Made by a program: the position numbers and the translations under genes. From Bacillota bacterium (GTDB lineage Bacteria > Bacillota > Clostridia > Christensenellales > Aristaeellaceae): 37,622 bases of DNA. The stretch lies in contig JAKPNM010000077.1 in NCBI GenBank assembly GCA_029548395.1, positions 1-37,622 of the forward strand, read 5' to 3'. The notes below the pieces were generated by a model that saw only the letters and a program-made list of their open reading frames with translations, made no database searches and was not told the origin of the DNA. Positions 35,608-37,622 of this stretch are shown in pieces; position 1 is the stretch's first letter; every line of letters starts with the position of its first letter.

Positions 35608-35637
35608 TTGACAAATGGGTTCCGGGACAATTAAGAT
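35608..35637 (+). promoter_or_regulatory. Promoter of the GntR-AGE operon
   Basis: Perfect TTGACA (35608-35613), 18-bp spacer, TAAGAT (35632-35637). A TATAAT at 35646-35651 is too close to the ATG (35665) to leave room for the AGGAGG. GGACAA repeats overlap the spacer. Confidence 0.5.
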
Positions 35638-35664
35638 GAAGCAAGTATAATCCAGGAGGCGGAT

Positions 35665-36390
35665 ATGGCAAAGAAAAATGGGGAGAAACTGTATTCCCGG
35701 GTGTTTCGTCAGGTGAGGGCCTACATCCTGCAGAACAACCTGCAGCCGGGCGATCTGCTGCCCACGGAGCAGGCCCTGGTGGAGATGCTGGGGGTCAGCC
35801 GCAATGTGCTGCGCGAGGCCATCAAGTCCATGGAGCTGCTGGGCATGGTCTCCGCCCAGCCGGGACGGGGCACGACGCTGAAGGCTTTCAGCCTGGATTT
35901 TGTGTTTCAGAACGTCATCTTTGCCGCAGCCGGCGAGGAGGACAACGCCGTGGCTGAAATGCTGGAAATCCGCAAGCGCCTGGAGCTGGGCTATATGCGC
36001 CAGGCCTTTGCCACGCTGCAGCCTCAGGACATCGCCCATATCCGCTCCATCATGGAACAGATCAAGAAACAATGGGAGAATCATAACTTCTTCCACGCGG
36101 ATGACCGGGATTTTCACATGGCCATCTTTTCACGGGTGAACAATCAGACCCTGCTGACCCTGATGGACGCCATCTGGAATGTGGACGCCAACTTCAAGAC
36201 CGATGAAAAGCTCAAATACCTTGATGACACCATCATCAAGCATGAGAATATCGTCCGCGCCCTGGAAGCGAACAACGAAGAGGCCTTTGAGGCTGCGATG
36301 ATGGCGCATTTTGCCTCGGGGAAATATTATAACAGGGCCGCCAGTTTTGAGGAGATAAAAGGATGGAAGCAAACACCGTTGCCCGGTTGA
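35665..36390 (+). CDS. GntR-family regulator, FadR (FCD) subfamily
   Basis: The 241-residue protein has a winged helix at about residues 8-72 (LQPGDLLPTEQALVEMLGVSRNVLREAIKSMELLGMV), followed by a helical FCD ligand domain. DRDFHMAIF and the later KHENIVRAL and AHFASG supply the Asp and His residues that bind a metal and the effector carboxylate in this subfamily. E. coli NanR belongs to the same subfamily and senses sialic acid. AGGAGG at 35654-35659 serves the ATG. The gene overlaps the AGE start by 28 bases, and nanA diverges from it, so it is the likely sialic-acid-responsive regulator of both units. Confidence 0.9.
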   Translation: MAKKNGEKLYSRVFRQVRAYILQNNLQPGDLLPTEQALVEMLGVSRNVLREAIKSMELLGMVSAQPGRGTTLKAFSLDFVFQNVIFAAAGEEDNAVAEMLEIRKRLELGYMRQAFATLQPQDIAHIRSIMEQIKKQWENHNFFHADDRDFHMAIFSRVNNQTLLTLMDAIWNVDANFKTDEKLKYLDDTIIKHENIVRALEANNEEAFEAAMMAHFASGKYYNRAASFEEIKGWKQTPLPG

Positions 36391-37586
36391 AGGACATCCG
36401 TGCGTGGGTCGGGGAGCAGCTGAGAAGCAGCCTGGCTTTCTGGGCTGCACACGGCCTGGACCGTGAGCACGGCGGGGTCTATACCTGCCTGGACCGTCAG
36501 GGGCAGGTCTATTCCACCGACAAGAGCGTATGGATGCAAGGGCGCTGCGCCTGGACCTATGCCCGGGCGTGCAGGCAATACGGGGAAGAAGCGCAGGCGC
36601 TGGAAATGATGGAGAGCTGCCTGAATTTTCTGGAGGCGTTTTGTGTCAACCGGGACAAGGGCGGGCGGATGTATTTCACCGTCACGGAGGATGGCCGGCC
36701 CCTGCGCCAGCGGCGGTATAATTTCTCCGAAGGCTTCTATGCCATGGCCAATGCCGAGGCCTATCTGCTGACCGGCAAGCCGGAACAGCTGGAGCGTGCG
36801 CGCGTGGCGTATGAGATGATCTGGCAGCTCAACCAGGGCCTGATGGAGGACCCCGTGGGTCTGGGGCCCAAGACCATCGCGCAGACGCGCACCGGGCGCG
36901 CCCTGGCGGACCCCATGATTTACCTGAACCTTACCAGCGTGCTGCGCCGGGCGGACCCGCAGCGCGCCGACGTGTATGACGCGCGCGCCAGGCAGTGTGT
37001 CCATGACATTTTTACCTATCACTACAAGCCGGACCTGGGCTGCACGCTGGAGTCGGTCGGTCCGCAGGGCGAGTTCCGCCCTGAGCATACCGCAGGACGC
37101 ACAGTCAACCCCGGCCATGTCATCGAGTGCGCCTGGTTCCTTTTGGAGGAAGCCAACCGCCTGGGGGACAAGGCGATGCATGAGAAGGCTCAGGCCATGT
37201 TCCGCGATGCCATCCGGCTCGGCTGGGACAGGGAATATGGCGGCATCCTGTATTTCACCGATTGCCTGGGCAAGCCTCAGGAGGCCTATGAGCACGACAT
37301 GAAGCTGTGGTGGCCGCACAATGAGGCCGCCATCGCCAGCCTCATGGCCTACCGGGATACCGGTAAGTCCGAGTATCTGACATGGTTCTTCAGGGTGATG
37401 GACTACTGCAGGACCTGTTTTGCGGATCCGGAGTATCCGGAATGGTATGGCTATCTGCGCCGGGATGGCCTGCCCACCCAGCCCGCGGTCAAGGGCAGCA
37501 CCTTCAAGGGACCCTTTCACCTGCCGCGGATGCTGATGATGGTGGATGAGATGTTGCAAAGCCTGCTGTCTGACTGCCCGCGTTAA
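36363..37586 (+). CDS. N-acylglucosamine 2-epimerase (AGE family)
   Basis: The 407-residue (alpha/alpha)6-barrel enzyme is predicted to interconvert ManNAc and GlcNAc. Catalytic His residues are visible at 252 (NPGHVIECAWFLL) and 386 (GPFHLPR), with the AGE-type WWPHNEA between them. This would take the ManNAc made by the lyase into GlcNAc metabolism without the NanK/NanE phosphorylation route, neither of which is in the window. The ATG lies within the last 28 bases of the regulator gene and has GGAGATAAAAGG before it. Mannose or cellobiose epimerase activity is possible in the wider family, but the genomic context favours ManNAc. The gene is complete; the window ends 36 bases after its stop. 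Confidence 0.88.
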   Translation: MEANTVARLKDIRAWVGEQLRSSLAFWAAHGLDREHGGVYTCLDRQGQVYSTDKSVWMQGRCAWTYARACRQYGEEAQALEMMESCLNFLEAFCVNRDKGGRMYFTVTEDGRPLRQRRYNFSEGFYAMANAEAYLLTGKPEQLERARVAYEMIWQLNQGLMEDPVGLGPKTIAQTRTGRALADPMIYLNLTSVLRRADPQRADVYDARARQCVHDIFTYHYKPDLGCTLESVGPQGEFRPEHTAGRTVNPGHVIECAWFLLEEANRLGDKAMHEKAQAMFRDAIRLGWDREYGGILYFTDCLGKPQEAYEHDMKLWWPHNEAAIASLMAYRDTGKSEYLTWFFRVMDYCRTCFADPEYPEWYGYLRRDGLPTQPAVKGSTFKGPFHLPRMLMMVDEMLQSLLSDCPR

Positions 37587-37622
37587 CTGTCCGGCGGCGC
37601 AGGCACACGGGCGGCGCGTACG

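Overview
The window reads as a chromosomal segment of a GC-rich member of the Firmicutes, most likely class Clostridia. The markers are HPr kinase/phosphorylase, a YugP-type zinc peptidase, an AddB-type nuclease with Fe-S cysteines, a NusG-domain-II/Gx-transporter pair and strong AGGAGG ribosome sites. Promoters follow the sigma-A consensus with 17-bp spacers. I cannot name the species. No tRNA, rRNA, CRISPR array, transposase or phage gene is visible.

Layout. (1) 1-340: end of an unknown gene, then a terminator. (2) 530-5133: a polyamine uptake operon made of an XRE-cupin regulator with its own promoter and operator, then potA, potB, potC and potD, closed by a terminator. (3) 5164-6177: galE. 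A palindrome-rich 160-bp block separates it from the convergent operon hprK - ROK kinase - asnS (9652 down to 6369), which links sugar sensing, glucose phosphorylation and Asn-tRNA charging. (4) 9792-12857: divergent from hprK, a three-gene operon encoding a MotA/TolQ/ExbB-type channel with a long cytoplasmic tail, an OmpA-type partner with a coiled-coil stalk, and a small membrane-anchored protein. It resembles the ZorA-ZorB motor of Zorya phage defence but lacks the known Zorya effectors. It is the best candidate here for an undescribed system. (5) 12869-13750: an ADP-ribosylglycohydrolase, then a gene-poor stretch with a consensus promoter, a roughly 200-nt rod-shaped RNA that I read as probable 6S RNA, and a terminator. 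(6) 14415-16531: Sua5 coupled to an orphan PotD-like binding protein. (7) 17804-16617 and 17942-20359: a secreted PIG-L deacetylase and leuS from back-to-back promoters. (8) 22556-20544: glmM and a stand-alone left-handed beta-helix acetyltransferase (cell-wall precursor supply). (9) 22852-23870: NusG-II protein plus Gx transporter. (10) 24712-23999: a secreted papain-like protein. (11) 24862-29614: addB without addA, a small P-loop protein and a YugP peptidase. (12) 31739-29745: a secreted metallophosphoesterase. (13) 32094-34039: a MATE exporter and a Lys/Thr/Ala-rich histone-H1-like protein. (14) 34257-37586: a sialic-acid block with a NanA-type lyase divergent from a FadR-type GntR regulator and an N-acylglucosamine 2-epimerase.

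Two copies of a 160-bp element with short terminal inverted repeats lie in inverted orientation at 20373-20532 and 34043-34202, each between convergent genes. They look like a non-autonomous mobile repeat. Starts were moved inward from the longest frame wherever a ribosome site or promoter demanded it.
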